The notes under the pieces: model-generated
What the model was told of the DNA's origin: nothing
Database searches by the model: none
The model's input: only the letters and a program-made list of their open reading frames with translations
DNA from: Verrucomicrobiota bacterium
Lineage (GTDB): Bacteria; Verrucomicrobiota; Verrucomicrobiia; Limisphaerales; SIBE01
Length of the DNA: 43,156 nucleotides
Assembly: GCA_016871535.1 (NCBI GenBank)
Contig: VHCZ01000022.1
Location: forward strand, 1 to 43,156
Direction: 5' to 3'
Position numbers and translations under genes: made by a program
Part shown: positions 1-15,565 of the stretch, piece by piece
Layout of the letters: every line of letters begins with the position of its first letter
Position numbering within the stretch: the stretch's first letter is position 1

Positions 1-24
1 CGGCGCAACCCGAAGGGCGGCAGT

Positions 25-108
25 TCTTTTTCGCCAGACTTCGTTGCTTGCTCCTTACAGATCCACTTCGGGATATGCTCGTCGCTCGCGCCTCGTCTGG
101 CCGAAAAA
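25..108. repeat. Palindromic element related to the MITE-like repeat at 17.5 kb
   Basis: Arms around CCAGAC (near 34) and GTCTGG (near 95) form an imperfect inverted repeat flanked by T-run and A-run. The interior (TTCGTTGCT... GATCCAC... GGGATAT... CGCGCCTCG) matches, with small gaps, the interior of the element at 17465-17687. It is therefore a second, diverged member of that family lacking the long terminal arms. Similarity was judged by eye. Confidence 0.5.
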
Positions 109-727
109 TCCCTTGCCGCGAACGTGAGCGTATTTATGAAATGGACCCCTAAGGGTCTGTGCAAAAATAACTTCCAGTTTTGCCGGTTTGTCGGATTGAG
201 TTCCGCTATTCGCGTCGCGGAAGGCAGCCGCCAAACATGGAATGGACCGATTGGAAGGGGAAGTTTGCTTCCCGACCGAACCAAAACCCCGAGTGCTGAG
301 GGCGCTATTGATCCTTGGTTGGCGCCCGCTGCTCGGGCGAGGAGCCCCACTGCCAAGAGCCGTGCTCAATGGCCTGTGAGTTCGCCCCTAGTCCCTGTGA
401 CCCGCCGATGCGATCTTTGTCCGGCACCCCCGTGCCGAACCCTGCTTCCGAGATCGCCCGGTTTTGCCCCGCCCGCTCCTCGCCCTGAGCTTCGTGCAGT
501 CCTTCCAGTTCCACGAATACCGGCCGACTCACCATGCTCCCATGATGTGGGGCGAATCAGTTGCCTTCTATGGGGCGCTAACCCGATTTCAAGCGGGGTG
601 AATATCTCCAAGTGGATGAGGTTTTCCCTGATGGTTTCGTGTCCGCGCGTTGCTTGCATCTGCAGACGACTCGTGGAGATGGCTGTCCGCGCTCCTTCGG
701 TTACGGTTTCGCTGCGCTGGGGCATAT

Positions 728-829
728 CGCAGATTTGGAATCTGCGGCACGCAGGTCAATCCGCTGCGGCCGGGTGAGTTTGTCGCGCAGCCGACTACAA
801 GTCGGCGATACGGCAGATTGAAAATCTGC
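728..829. repeat. Array of three short perfect hairpins (REP-like)
   Basis: Three perfect stem-loops, each with a 3-nt loop, lie within 102 bp: CGCAGATT/AATCTGCG at 728-746, CCGACT/AGTCGG at 791-805 and GCAGATT/AATCTGC at 813-829. The first and third share the same stem sequence, so this is a repeat unit rather than chance pairing. No transposase of the REP-associated (RAYT) type is seen in the window. Confidence 0.6.
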
Positions 830-1136
830 GCTACGCACACCGGCAACTTGTGGATGCACCGGTCCGCGCTCAACCCGTCTTTTTTGACTTGCCGGTGTTT
901 CGCGCGCCATCCCTTTTTCGAAACGTCGTCGTGTCCTTGGCTCCCGCTCCACTCTCGCCCAGCGATTCCGCATGGTGGGATAGATTCCTGGTTAAAGTGC
1001 GGACTTCAATTTTTTGGCGGGCGCTGGCTTCCGCTGGGCCGGGGTCCGCTCTCCGAGGGTTGACGTCGCTCCGCCCCAGGGCGAGCGTTGGGCGCAGCCC
1101 TTGAACTGGAGCTTCCGTGTTGGAAATTTTTTGGGT

Positions 1137-2385
1137 TCAGCCGCTAAAGAACGGCGCGACCTCTCCGCATAGAAGTGAACGATAGATTTGTTTGCGCAAT
1201 TCCTGCAACGTGACCTTCCCCAGCCGGAGCAGCTTGCCATGCAATATGGCATAGGCGTGAAAGAGCGTGAAGGCGATGATTTTGATCCAGAGCAGGACTT
1301 GGAGAGAGACCGGGTGATGGTGAGCGCAATGGGTCAGCCGCCAGGCCTGGGTCAGTTCGTTTGAAAGCATTGTTTTCAATTTTCCAACGCAGGTGGCCCC
1401 AATCCCGGATGACCGAGCCGGCGTAACCATCCAGGTCGCCGGCCACGATCCAGATCCAGTTCTGTTCTTTTTCCTTGAGGACCCATTGGTCGCCGATGCG
1501 CTCGCGTTGCTTCCAGCTTTCCCGCACGCGCACCACGCGCACCGGCTCCGTGTACGTCTCGGTGAAGGTCATCTGACGCAGGTCCCAAATCTCCACTTGG
1601 CGTCCGTCGCGCTCGACGGTTTCGTCCGGGGACCGGCCGTTGGTCAGAGCCAGGGCCTCCTGGTAAATGTCGTAGCGGTCCTGCTTCAGGACGGCGATCA
1701 CCGGCCAGCCCATCTCCACCACCGCCTTGAGAAACGGTCCGTTGGTGTACCAGGCGTCCACCAACACGACATCGAAAAAGCGCGGACCGTGGCTTTCCCG
1801 CAGGCGCGCCAGCAGGCGCAAAGCCGCCGCACACTCTTCTTCACCCTGGCGCATCGGTTCCACATCCAAAATCACACTCAGCTTGGGACCGCTCAACTGG
1901 GCATACACCTGTTTGTGATAATACTGAATGTGTTGGACCGGCTGCCCCTGGGCATCTTTGCTCGTGATCTGGCGCGTTAAACAATCTTCGCAACAACGAT
2001 GATCGCTGCAGAATTGCTCGTTGGCATCCAGACTGATGACCAGCAATCCGTTGACTTTGTTTTCTGCAAAGGCTTTCCCGCGTTTGAGCTTGCGATTGAT
2101 CCAAGCGGCTCCCCGCCGCAATTTGCCGGGATCCATCCGCTCGCTCACATAATCCAGGGCGTCGTCACTGATGCGCTCTGGATACCCCACCCATTGCTGC
2201 CACTGCGGCAGTTGGGTTTCCGCTTGAAGCTGGAGCAGGCTGGGGATTTGGGCCACCTCGCCCAGCAGCAGAGTTAAGGAAATGGCGCGCCCCGGAATTT
2301 CCGGGTGGAGCCGGGAATCGGTGAAGGCTCCGGCCAGGAAATTGAGATGGAACATCTTTTGGGCATAGCGCACGAAGCGCGGCAA
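1137..2385 (-). pseudogene. DDE transposase (IS4-like), frameshifted
   Basis: A DDE-type transposase of about 415 residues, split by one frameshift. The first part starts at a TTG (2383-2385) or slightly upstream, because the frame stays open into the end of the DUF6788 gene. The candidate acidic triad is D120 (SLDANE), D210 (VLVDAWYTNGPFL) and E337 in the RWKIENNAF segment, matching the R-x3-E signature of IS4-type enzymes. At 1359-1362 the frame is lost in an AAA run. The expected C-terminus (NELTQAWRLTHC... to the stop at 1137) continues in the next frame, so removing one A restores it. A Cys-rich patch (CSDHRCCEDC, residues 126-135) follows the first Asp. I could not find terminal inverted repeats. 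The gene is probably inactive unless the shift is an assembly error or programmed. Confidence 0.75.
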
Positions 2386-2401
2386 TTCGCCGAAATCGGT
2401 T

Positions 2402-2767
2402 TTAGGATTCAGGCAGAAGCCTTTCCCCGCGCCGGAGCAGTTCGGCGTTGATCTGGGATAACTCCTCCAAGCCTTCCCAGAGTTGCTGGTAAGCGGTGAC
2501 CCCGTGCTGGGCGGACCCTTGTTGGGCGGGTGTTTTGAGCAGAAACTTCAGGACATGGCCTTGAGCCAAACCGGAAGCCAGGTAGTAAAAGGGGCCGTGT
2601 TTTTGGCCTTGGGCGCACACGCAGTTGGATTTGCCACACGTGGTGAACCGTTGGACATAAGAAGCGCGCAGGAAATCGGCGGGCACGTCCAGGCCGCGCC
2701 AAAGCGCGGCTTTGCGCTGGCGCAGCGCCAGCGTGGAGGTGCGGCGGAAATTGAATATCTTAGCCAT
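2402..2767 (-). CDS. DUF6788 family protein, transposase partner
   Basis: A 121-residue protein with the hallmark Cys/His cluster TCGKSNCVCAQGQKHGPFYYL (C44, C49, C51, H57), typical of the DUF6788 family. Such small proteins are often encoded next to transposases in Verrucomicrobia and other bacteria, and their function is unknown. The cluster could bind a metal and the protein could assist DNA recognition, which is inference. The gene lies directly upstream of the frameshifted transposase on the same strand with a gap of about 16 nt, and the transposase frame reads open into its 3' end, so the two look like one IS-borne operon. It is intact, with an ATG start and the stop at 2402-2404. Confidence 0.7.
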   Translation of the reverse strand: MAKIFNFRRTSTLALRQRKAALWRGLDVPADFLRASYVQRFTTCGKSNCVCAQGQKHGPFYYLASGLAQGHVLKFLLKTPAQQGSAQHGVTAYQQLWEGLEELSQINAELLRRGERLLPES

Positions 2768-2876
2768 TTACTAGGCGAAGATAGCCGCGCCGAACCGTTT
2801 TGGCAAGAAAAAGAGAATACTCCGAGGCGACCCGCCCACGCTTGCAGGAGAGAGGAACGGCAGTTAGCATTGCGTC

Positions 2877-3110
2877 ATGAACGCGACGGACATTTCACAG
2901 GCCCTCAGCCAGCGGCCATTCAAGCCTTTTCGCCTGACCTTGAGCAGCGGCCGCGAAATCCCCGTCCTGAATCATGATGCGATCTTGTTCAATGAGCCAA
3001 GAACCACGCTGCTGGTGGTCGAGGGAGAACGATTCCACGTCGTGGACCTCGAACACATCGTCGCGTTGACCTTTGGCGGCCGGCCCACGGCGGAACAATT
3101 GGCGAGTTGA
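2877..3110 (+). CDS. Small conserved hypothetical protein (77 aa)
   Basis: The protein begins MNATDISQALSQRPFKPFRL and consists of a short helix followed by predicted beta strands, with a closing segment FHVVDLEHIVALTFG. I recall similar 70-90-residue proteins (N-terminal 'RPFKPFRL', C-terminal 'DLxHI') as a recurrent uncharacterised family in Verrucomicrobia and Planctomycetes, but no function is known to me. No signal peptide or membrane segment is seen. It stands alone between the IS-like genes and a convergent secreted-protein gene. The 146-bp gap downstream holds a small GGAGCG-ACGCTCC type hairpin that may end transcription. Confidence 0.65.
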   Translation: MNATDISQALSQRPFKPFRLTLSSGREIPVLNHDAILFNEPRTTLLVVEGERFHVVDLEHIVALTFGGRPTAEQLAS

Positions 3111-3256
3111 AGAGCGTTCTTGAGGTCCATTCGCAGCAAGCCTTCTCAGTAATTATAACAACGGTGGAGCGACGCTCCTGTGGAGCTTTGCTTCGATGGC
3201 ATTGGCTCGGCAGGAGCCCCCGCCCACCTTGACTGGAACGCTCTGGCTTTTCCTCT

Positions 3257-4432
3257 TCACGGCGCGTGAACGCGCGAGAGAGAAAACGCGCCCAGCGTGA
3301 TGCCGCTAAAACTGTACGTCCCGGCGAATTGATGGGTGGTGGAATTCAACGTGCCTGCAATCAGGATCAGACTCGGCGCGGTGGTCCCAGGAATCGTGTA
3401 CGAGACAACCGCCGAGAAAGCGTTGGAGGCGTCGATTTTTCCGAACGTGCCGCCGGAGATAATCGGCGAGGACAAGAAAGTAAAAGCCGTGCCGTCGTCC
3501 GCGAGAATGAAACTGGCATCGCCGGAGAGAAGCCCGCTAAAAACGCCTGCGTAATAGCCCGCGTTGTCTTGTTGGAGTCCGCTCGTGGACTTCAGCGCCC
3601 CGCTGAAAGTCCCGGTCGAGGCGTTCGTGCCTACAAGTGTCCCGCTCACGGTATCCGTCAGGAACGTGCCGCTGATTGACGCGCCCGGCGCGAGACGATT
3701 GGAAAAACTGCCGTCCATCGCGACCCACACGTTGGTCAGGAACACGCTTTGGGTTTGCCCCGGATTGTACGCCAGAATCACCCCGAGCCGATTGGAAGTC
3801 ACGAGTCCGGCGAACCCGCCGTTGGTTTGTCCGGGGAACGTGCCCATGTAGATGCCGCGTGGCGGACCCGCCGACGCCGCGAACGTCAGCGTCGCAACGG
3901 CGCTGGTCACCGCGCCCGCGCGATTGGAGACCAACACGGCATAATCGCCGGCCGCCGTCAGAGCGAGATTGGTCAGTTCCAGCAAAGCCGAGTTTTGGCC
4001 AGGCAAGTTGGTATTGCTTCGGCGCCATTGATACGCGATAGGCGCGGTGCCGGCAGCCGCGACCGTGAAAGCCGCCTTGCCGCCCAGTGCGGCGCTCTGG
4101 CCCTGCGGTTGCGTGACAATATTCGGCGCCGGGAAGCGCAGCCGATAGAACGCGGACCCGGCGCTGGTGGAATCGCTGACGCTGGTTGCAGTGGTGGCCG
4201 CACCAAAATCCTGCCAAAGACCCAAAGCCACGTTCGTGGACTTTTGTGGCTGCACGAGATCCAGCCCGCTCGCCCACGAAACGGCCACTTGCTGATTGGC
4301 AGGCTTAATCGAGAGGGAGACAGTTTGGGCGAGCGCATTGCTAAGAAAACACAAGGTCAGGATGCCAAGCGAGCCCGCGACCAAGTATGACTGAAGACCG
4401 GCTGCGCGGCAACTCAGCCCTACCAGGTTCAA
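3257..4432 (-). CDS. Secreted protein with an immunoglobulin-like domain
   Basis: A 391-residue predicted exported protein. Residues about 14-35 form a hydrophobic signal sequence ending ALA (33-35), a likely signal peptidase I site. A region at 38-100 resembles a fibronectin/lectin-like beta module. Residues about 103-184 form an Ig-like domain of the kind frequent in Verrucomicrobia (IVTQPQ opening, core W136, and D163/Y165 in AGDYAVLVSN). The rest (about 190-391) is Gly/Thr/Ser-rich beta-repeat sequence without a catalytic motif I recognise. The role is probably extracellular binding or adhesion. It converges with the small gene at 2877 and is transcribed away from metH; the 300-bp gap to metH holds a palindromic repeat. 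Confidence 0.75.
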   Translation of the reverse strand: MNLVGLSCRAAGLQSYLVAGSLGILTLCFLSNALAQTVSLSIKPANQQVAVSWASGLDLVQPQKSTNVALGLWQDFGAATTATSVSDSTSAGSAFYRLRFPAPNIVTQPQGQSAALGGKAAFTVAAAGTAPIAYQWRRSNTNLPGQNSALLELTNLALTAAGDYAVLVSNRAGAVTSAVATLTFAASAGPPRGIYMGTFPGQTNGGFAGLVTSNRLGVILAYNPGQTQSVFLTNVWVAMDGSFSNRLAPGASISGTFLTDTVSGTLVGTNASTGTFSGALKSTSGLQQDNAGYYAGVFSGLLSGDASFILADDGTAFTFLSSPIISGGTFGKIDASNAFSAVVSYTIPGTTAPSLILIAGTLNSTTHQFAGTYSFSGITLGAFSLSRVHAP

Positions 4433-4482
4433 CGCGAAGCTTCCTTGGTCTGATGACCATGCTCACCCGCCATGAACCCGGC

Positions 4483-4560
4483 AGGGCGAGTCCGTCCCGA
4501 CGAGCCGATCGACGTGCCGGGAACAGGTCCGACTCGGCTCGTTGGGGACAGGCTCGCCCT
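4483..4560. repeat. Long imperfect inverted repeat between divergent genes
   Basis: The left arm at 4483-4508 (AGGGCGAG ... ACGAGCCGA) and right arm at 4534-4560 (TCGGCTCGT ... CTCGCCCT) are reverse complements apart from a few mismatches, with a 25-nt spacer. The element fills much of the 4433-4764 intergenic region between the Ig-like gene and metH. I saw no convincing cobalamin or SAM riboswitch in this region. Confidence 0.7.
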
Positions 4561-4764
4561 ACCATCAGGTTGATGGGAAGCAATCTCGCCACGCTTAGTC
4601 GTGCCATTCGGGGAATCCGCGCTTCCACACCAATCTCGGCAGGCGTTTTCGTCATAAGGAATTCATCGATTCAATAATTCGCAATTCCTTGTTGGCTTGA
4701 GATTTCTCATGCGGTCATATCAACCGATCAAGATTCGTTGATTTTTAATTTGAATTCCCCGGCC

Positions 4765-9021
<4,257 letters not shown>

Positions 9022-9481
9022 AAGTATCTCTGCCTTGCGCTCTGTCCACGAAATAGTTTCATGAAACCGGAGGTTGACGGAGGTTGACGATTGGAAGAGG
9101 AAAGGCTGCAAGCGCCGCGGCCTCTGCGTGGCCCAGTTACCCCGATGAGCCGTGATTGGAAGCAGACGGACCGCCGCGCTTGAAGCCCCCGTGCTCTTTA
9201 CCACGGAGTTCGCGGATTTCACGGATGTAGAAGCGGCGGATTCGTGCAAATCCGTGCCCCCAATCCCAGAGACCGTTGGGAACGTTGCGCCGGGCGTTGT
9301 GTTTACAGAGGCCACGAATGGGGTGCTTGCGGTTATCGAGGACCTTGGTGTAGGAATGGCGTTGCTTGACTGGCTTTGCGATAGATTGCAGCGCGTCTCT
9401 TAAGGCAAAAGTGTCACAAATACTGTCACAAAGTCATTTCGGATTCCTGAACTACACGTAAGTAATTGCAGGTGCGAGAAC
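9022..9481. other. Gene-free spacer between metH and tRNA-Leu
   Basis: No gene is supported. A 10-bp direct repeat GGAGGTTGAC occurs twice in tandem around 9069-9088. A CACGGAGTTCGCGGATTTCACGGAT-like tract near 9200-9225 resembles a dispersed verrucomicrobial repeat I recall from other genomes. An open frame over this tract (9152-9403) has no features of a real protein. Confidence 0.5.
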
Positions 9482-9569
9482 GCCGGTGTGGCGAAATGGC
9501 AGACGCACAGGACTTAAAATCCTGGGACCGTAAAAAGTCGTGCGGGTTCAAGTCCCGCCACCGGCACCA
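9482..9569 (+). tRNA. tRNA-Leu, anticodon UAA
   Basis: An 88-nt class II tRNA. The acceptor stem GCCGGTG (9482-9488) pairs with CACCGGC (9559-9565), followed by A and an encoded CCA (9567-9569). The anticodon stem CAGGA/TCCTG (from 9508 and 9520) encloses the loop CTTAAAA with anticodon TAA at 9515-9517. A long variable arm precedes the T arm, which contains GGTTCAAGTCC. The long variable arm and anticodon agree on leucine. The gene stands alone; a CAGTGATCAGTAGTCAGT-type short repeat follows. Confidence 0.95.
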
Positions 9570-9597
9570 TACGCGTGGTCAGTGATCAGTAGTCAGT

Positions 9598-11094
9598 TCA
9601 GGAGAGAATCGCCTCGACGACGCGCGCGTCCGTGACTCCTGTCAATCGATCCTTGAGGCCGTTGCGCTCGAAGAAGAGCTCCTCGTGGTTCATCCCCAGC
9701 AGATGGAGGATCGTCGCGTGCCAGTCAGGGACGCTCACGCGGTTCTCCACCGCGGCCAGGCCCAACTCGTCCGTCGCACCGAACACTGTTCCGCCTTTGA
9801 TCCCCGCACCCGCCATCCACGTCGTGAAGGCGTTCTTGTTGTGATCGCGCCCGGCGTTCTGCTCGCTCTTGTCATCGGGTAATTGCGCGATCGGCAGGCG
9901 GCCAAACTCGCCGCCCCACAGCACCAGAGTGCTCTCCAATAGCCCGCGCTGTTTCAAATCCCGCAACAAGGCCGCGACCGGCTGGTCCGTCCGTTCGGAA
10001 GCGGACTTCAGCCCAGCCGCAATCCCGGTGTGATGGTCCCAGATCTGGCCGTTGATAAAAATTTGCACGAATCGGACGCCGCGCTCGACCAACCGCCGCG
10101 CGATCAAACAGCGACGGCCATAGGAATCGGTCGGTTGCCGGCCGACTCCGTAGAGCTGCAACGTGCCGGAGCTTTCCTTGGAGAGATCCAGCGCCTCGTC
10201 GGCGGCCAACTGCATTCGCGCCGCCAGTTCGTAACTGGCGATGCGGGCCGCGAGTCTCGGTTGGAAGGGCCGCGCGCTTTCGTGGGTTCGGTCCAGCCGC
10301 GCCAAGAAATCGCGCGCGAATTGCGAGACCGCAGGCGCGTCTTGCTTGGCCGGATGCAAATTCAGAATCGGCGCTCCGGTCGGCCGGAAGGGTGTTCCCT
10401 GGAAAATCGGTGGCAAAAAACCGGCGTTCCAATTCTCCACCCCGTTCACGGGCAATCCCGCCGGATCGGCCAACACCACATAGGCGGGAAGGTTCTGATT
10501 CTCAGTGCCCAATCCATAAATCACCCAGGAACCCAGGCACGGATACCCCGCACGCATTTGGCCGCTGTGGATCAGATACAAGGCCGGCTCGTGGGTGATG
10601 TTGGTCGTGAACATCGAGCGAATCACAGCCAGATTATCGGCCTGCTTCGCCAGGTGCGGGAGCAGTTCGCTCAGCCACATCCCGGATTTGCCGTGCTGCG
10701 CGAACTTAAACGGGCTGCGCAAAATCGAACCTGCCGCGTTCACGTTCTCCACCTCGCCCGCGATCTTGTCGAAGTAGGATTCTCCATGATGCTTGTCGAG
10801 CATCGGCTTGGGGTCGAACAGATCAACTTGGCTCGGGCCGCCGTTCATGAAGAGCTGAATGACCGCTTTGGCTTTCGCGGCGAAATGCGGCGCGCGCGGC
10901 TTGAGATCATAGGTGGGTCCGACGCCGGGCATCGGCTCGCGCGGCTCCGCGGCGAACGCGGCGAAGCGCGCTCCAAACTCATTCCGGAACAAATAGGCGA
11001 GCGCGGTTCCACATAAGCCGCCGGTCATGCGTTCAAACCAGCCGCGGCGGGTGAGTGAGCAATCGTCTCTGGAGTTGCTTGAGTCCATAGGCAT
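9598..11094 (-). CDS. DUF1501 family exported protein
   Basis: A 498-residue DUF1501 protein, a family distantly related to alkaline phosphatase/sulfatase-fold hydrolases and very abundant in Planctomycetes and Verrucomicrobia; the substrate is unknown. The N-terminus has a twin-arginine-like signal (LTRRGWFERMTGGLCGTALAYLF, about 14-36). Diagnostic segments are IQLFMNGGPSQVDLFDPKP, the 'HSGQMRAGYPCLGSWVIYGLG' type motif, VLWGGEFGRLP and DHNKNAFTTWMAGAGIKGG. The C-terminus has the usual DWHATILHLLG. Its ATG directly follows the TAA of the upstream cytochrome gene with no gap, so the two are very likely translationally coupled. DUF1501 genes typically pair with DUF1549/DUF1553 genes, as here. 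Confidence 0.9.
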   Translation of the reverse strand: MPMDSSNSRDDCSLTRRGWFERMTGGLCGTALAYLFRNEFGARFAAFAAEPREPMPGVGPTYDLKPRAPHFAAKAKAVIQLFMNGGPSQVDLFDPKPMLDKHHGESYFDKIAGEVENVNAAGSILRSPFKFAQHGKSGMWLSELLPHLAKQADNLAVIRSMFTTNITHEPALYLIHSGQMRAGYPCLGSWVIYGLGTENQNLPAYVVLADPAGLPVNGVENWNAGFLPPIFQGTPFRPTGAPILNLHPAKQDAPAVSQFARDFLARLDRTHESARPFQPRLAARIASYELAARMQLAADEALDLSKESSGTLQLYGVGRQPTDSYGRRCLIARRLVERGVRFVQIFINGQIWDHHTGIAAGLKSASERTDQPVAALLRDLKQRGLLESTLVLWGGEFGRLPIAQLPDDKSEQNAGRDHNKNAFTTWMAGAGIKGGTVFGATDELGLAAVENRVSVPDWHATILHLLGMNHEELFFERNGLKDRLTGVTDARVVEAILS

Positions 11095-13800
<2,706 letters not shown>

Positions 13801-13802
13801 CT

Positions 13803-13912
13803 GCAGGCTGCCGCCCCCAATCCCAAGGGGATTGCGCCCTGCAGCCCAGGGTTGCGAGGAACGAGCTACCCTAGCTACCCTGGGCTTTGAGGCAGAATCC
13901 CCCTGGGATTCT
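13803..13912. repeat. Palindromic repeat cluster upstream of the cytochrome gene
   Basis: Hairpins include CAATCCC/GGGGATTG near 13817-13834, AGCCCAGGGT/ACCCTGGGCT at 13843-13886, and a perfect AGAATCCC-CCT-GGGATTCT at 13894-13912. Together they fill the first half of the 255-bp gap between the minus-strand genes ending at 14056 and starting at 13800. The remainder (13913-14055) shows nothing recognisable. Confidence 0.65.
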
Positions 13913-14055
13913 AGAGCGGAGAATTGCCTATGAGGAGCAGAGCGGACTGCCACACCGCAAGAGGCAGGCGCCTGAATTGAGAAGGCATCATTCGTGGTCC
14001 GCCCTGAATTCGCGGGGAATAAATCGAAGTTCATGACCACAGCGCGCTTGATTTC

Positions 14056-15447
14056 TCAGCCCAGCTTAACGGCCGACGCACCCTTCGGCAAAGGGAAGCA
14101 GACGATGACGGACTTGCCGTCACGGCACCAGGCGCCGGAAACGAGCTTCAAAGGCCCGCTCACTTCTCGCAACGGCTTCAGCCCTCCGTCCACGTGCAGC
14201 GCAGGCACAAGGTTTTCAGCAGCGTTGAAGCGCACCGTGAAATCCGGACACGCAAACGGCGCGCGCAACTGAATGGCGCCGCCGATGCGCTCCACGCGCG
14301 TCAATTCCTTCGCCGCCCAGTACCGCGCGACTTCGCTGAGTTTCATCCACAAGAGATTGTCGAAGCGGGCGTGCAAACGGCGCACGACTTCTTGAAAGAC
14401 TTTGAAGCCGAGCTCCTGGCCGTTCCAATAAATGCCCGTCCAATGCGCGAGCATCAGAGCCGGTTCGCCACGCTGAATGACTTCGACCATCCGGCCGCGC
14501 TGAAGATCCTCCGTGATGAATCGATCCGTCCCTGCGGGAGGCGTGCAATCCCAGCCACCTGTCCAGTCGCCGGTGCATCCGAGCACGTGCACGACGCAAC
14601 GCGGGTCGCTCGTCTCCAGGCCGCTCGCGTATTCGACGCGGGGCGCGACGCTTTGCTCGCCGCGATCGAACAAGTCGCGGAAGTAATGCGGAATCGCCGC
14701 GCCGAACACGTCGCGCACGGATTGCAGCGTGGCCTGGGCGAGTTGCGGACGGGCGCGAGTTCCAAAGCCGCCCGGCGTCGTGATGCCTTCGCATGGCAAA
14801 CCGACGTTTTTCAGAATGCGCAACGCGTAAGCCATGTAGTCCGCAATTTCGTCCACGGAGCGCCCCGTGGTCCACTCCCAGTTCTCCATGAATTTGGGCG
14901 AAGGATCGGGATACGGATGGCCGGTCTTGGTGTCGATGACGCGCGTGTGCGTGACCATTTCGGGGTGAATGTCCCAGTTCGGCATCATGAGCGTGCGCAC
15001 CAATTCCAGGCTGGCCTGCAATTCCTGATGCGACCATTCCGGCAAAAGACGATCGAGCCGTCCGACACAGGCCGGATACGGGACGATGCTGTATTTGCCC
15101 TTCACGCCGTGCTCGGCGCACCATTCGCCGAACTTGCGGACGAACGCGTCGGGAATCTCCGCCGGCCATTCGCGCCAGTTCTTTTTGTAGGTGGGATTGG
15201 CGCCGGCAAACGTGAGGTCGAACTGCGACATGGAAAAGCGGTTCAAGTTCACCAGACACGTCGAATCATCAATGATCAGTCCGACCGGGACGCGGGCGCG
15301 CGAGTTCAGCACGGTGATTCCATCTGCGCGAGGCGGGCGCTGTCCAACCGATTGAGCAACGAGAGGCACGGACTGGGCCATTGCCGTCAAAACGCCGAGC
15401 GAACGAGCCGTGGTGCCGAGAAACTGGCGTCGGGTGTGTGGCTTCAT
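14056..15447 (-). CDS. Tat-exported protein, possible polysaccharide-deacetylase-like fold
   Basis: A 463-residue protein starting at the ATG at 15447. The N-terminus is a twin-arginine signal (HTRRQFLGTTARSLGVLTAMAQ). I do not recognise a characterised family. The mature part begins VPVGLIIDDSTC and continues with alternating strand/helix pattern, including FGEWCAEHGVKGKYSIVPYPACVGRLDRLLPEW, EMVTHTRVID and GITTPGGFGTRARPQLAQ. The early Asp pair, the 'clever-adversary' layout of looking up a date or opponent being absent, and the HTRVID/TPGG segments recall polysaccharide deacetylase-like enzymes, but a complete metal-binding triad is not clear. A beta-rich C-terminus (about 380-463) may bind carbohydrate. 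It lies upstream of and co-directional with the cytochrome/DUF1501 pair, with a 255-bp repeat-filled gap, so a shared role in polymer breakdown is possible. Confidence 0.6.
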   Translation of the reverse strand: MKPHTRRQFLGTTARSLGVLTAMAQSVPLVAQSVGQRPPRADGITVLNSRARVPVGLIIDDSTCLVNLNRFSMSQFDLTFAGANPTYKKNWREWPAEIPDAFVRKFGEWCAEHGVKGKYSIVPYPACVGRLDRLLPEWSHQELQASLELVRTLMMPNWDIHPEMVTHTRVIDTKTGHPYPDPSPKFMENWEWTTGRSVDEIADYMAYALRILKNVGLPCEGITTPGGFGTRARPQLAQATLQSVRDVFGAAIPHYFRDLFDRGEQSVAPRVEYASGLETSDPRCVVHVLGCTGDWTGGWDCTPPAGTDRFITEDLQRGRMVEVIQRGEPALMLAHWTGIYWNGQELGFKVFQEVVRRLHARFDNLLWMKLSEVARYWAAKELTRVERIGGAIQLRAPFACPDFTVRFNAAENLVPALHVDGGLKPLREVSGPLKLVSGAWCRDGKSVIVCFPLPKGASAVKLG

Positions 15448-15565
15448 GCGTTTGACTATAGGCGATTTGCCTGATGGTTGCATTGGCAATTTGCGGTCTT
15501 GGCAACCTGCGGACGCAAGACGTTTCATTGCATGCAGTCTCGTCCTACACTAGGCTGCATTAGCT

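Larger units (their letters stand above)
1..1136. other. Gene-free, repeat-rich stretch
   Basis: I find no convincing gene here. Open frames exist on both strands, but their translations are Arg/Pro/Ser-rich, overlap one another and show no recognisable family, signal peptide or ribosome binding site. The stretch contains a palindromic element at its left end (25-108) and a run of three short hairpins (728-829). It borders the 3' end of a decayed transposase gene, so it may be an accumulation site for mobile and repetitive DNA. Confidence 0.6.

Noticed and set aside
124-777. 217-codon open frame at the window start
   Set aside because: It runs through repeat hairpins, has a Pro/Arg/Ser/Cys-rich translation and competes with other frames over the same DNA.
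4433-4764. Possible cobalamin or SAM riboswitch upstream of metH
   Set aside because: I looked for a B12-box or SAM-I-like core and saw none; the region mostly holds an inverted repeat. A covariance-model search would settle it.
9152-9403. 83-codon open frame before tRNA-Leu
   Set aside because: It covers a dispersed-repeat-like tract, has no ribosome binding site and has no protein-like pattern.
13801-14040. 80-codon N-terminal extension of the cytochrome protein
   Set aside because: The extension translates palindromic repeats, and a proper signal peptide begins at the internal ATG at 13800.
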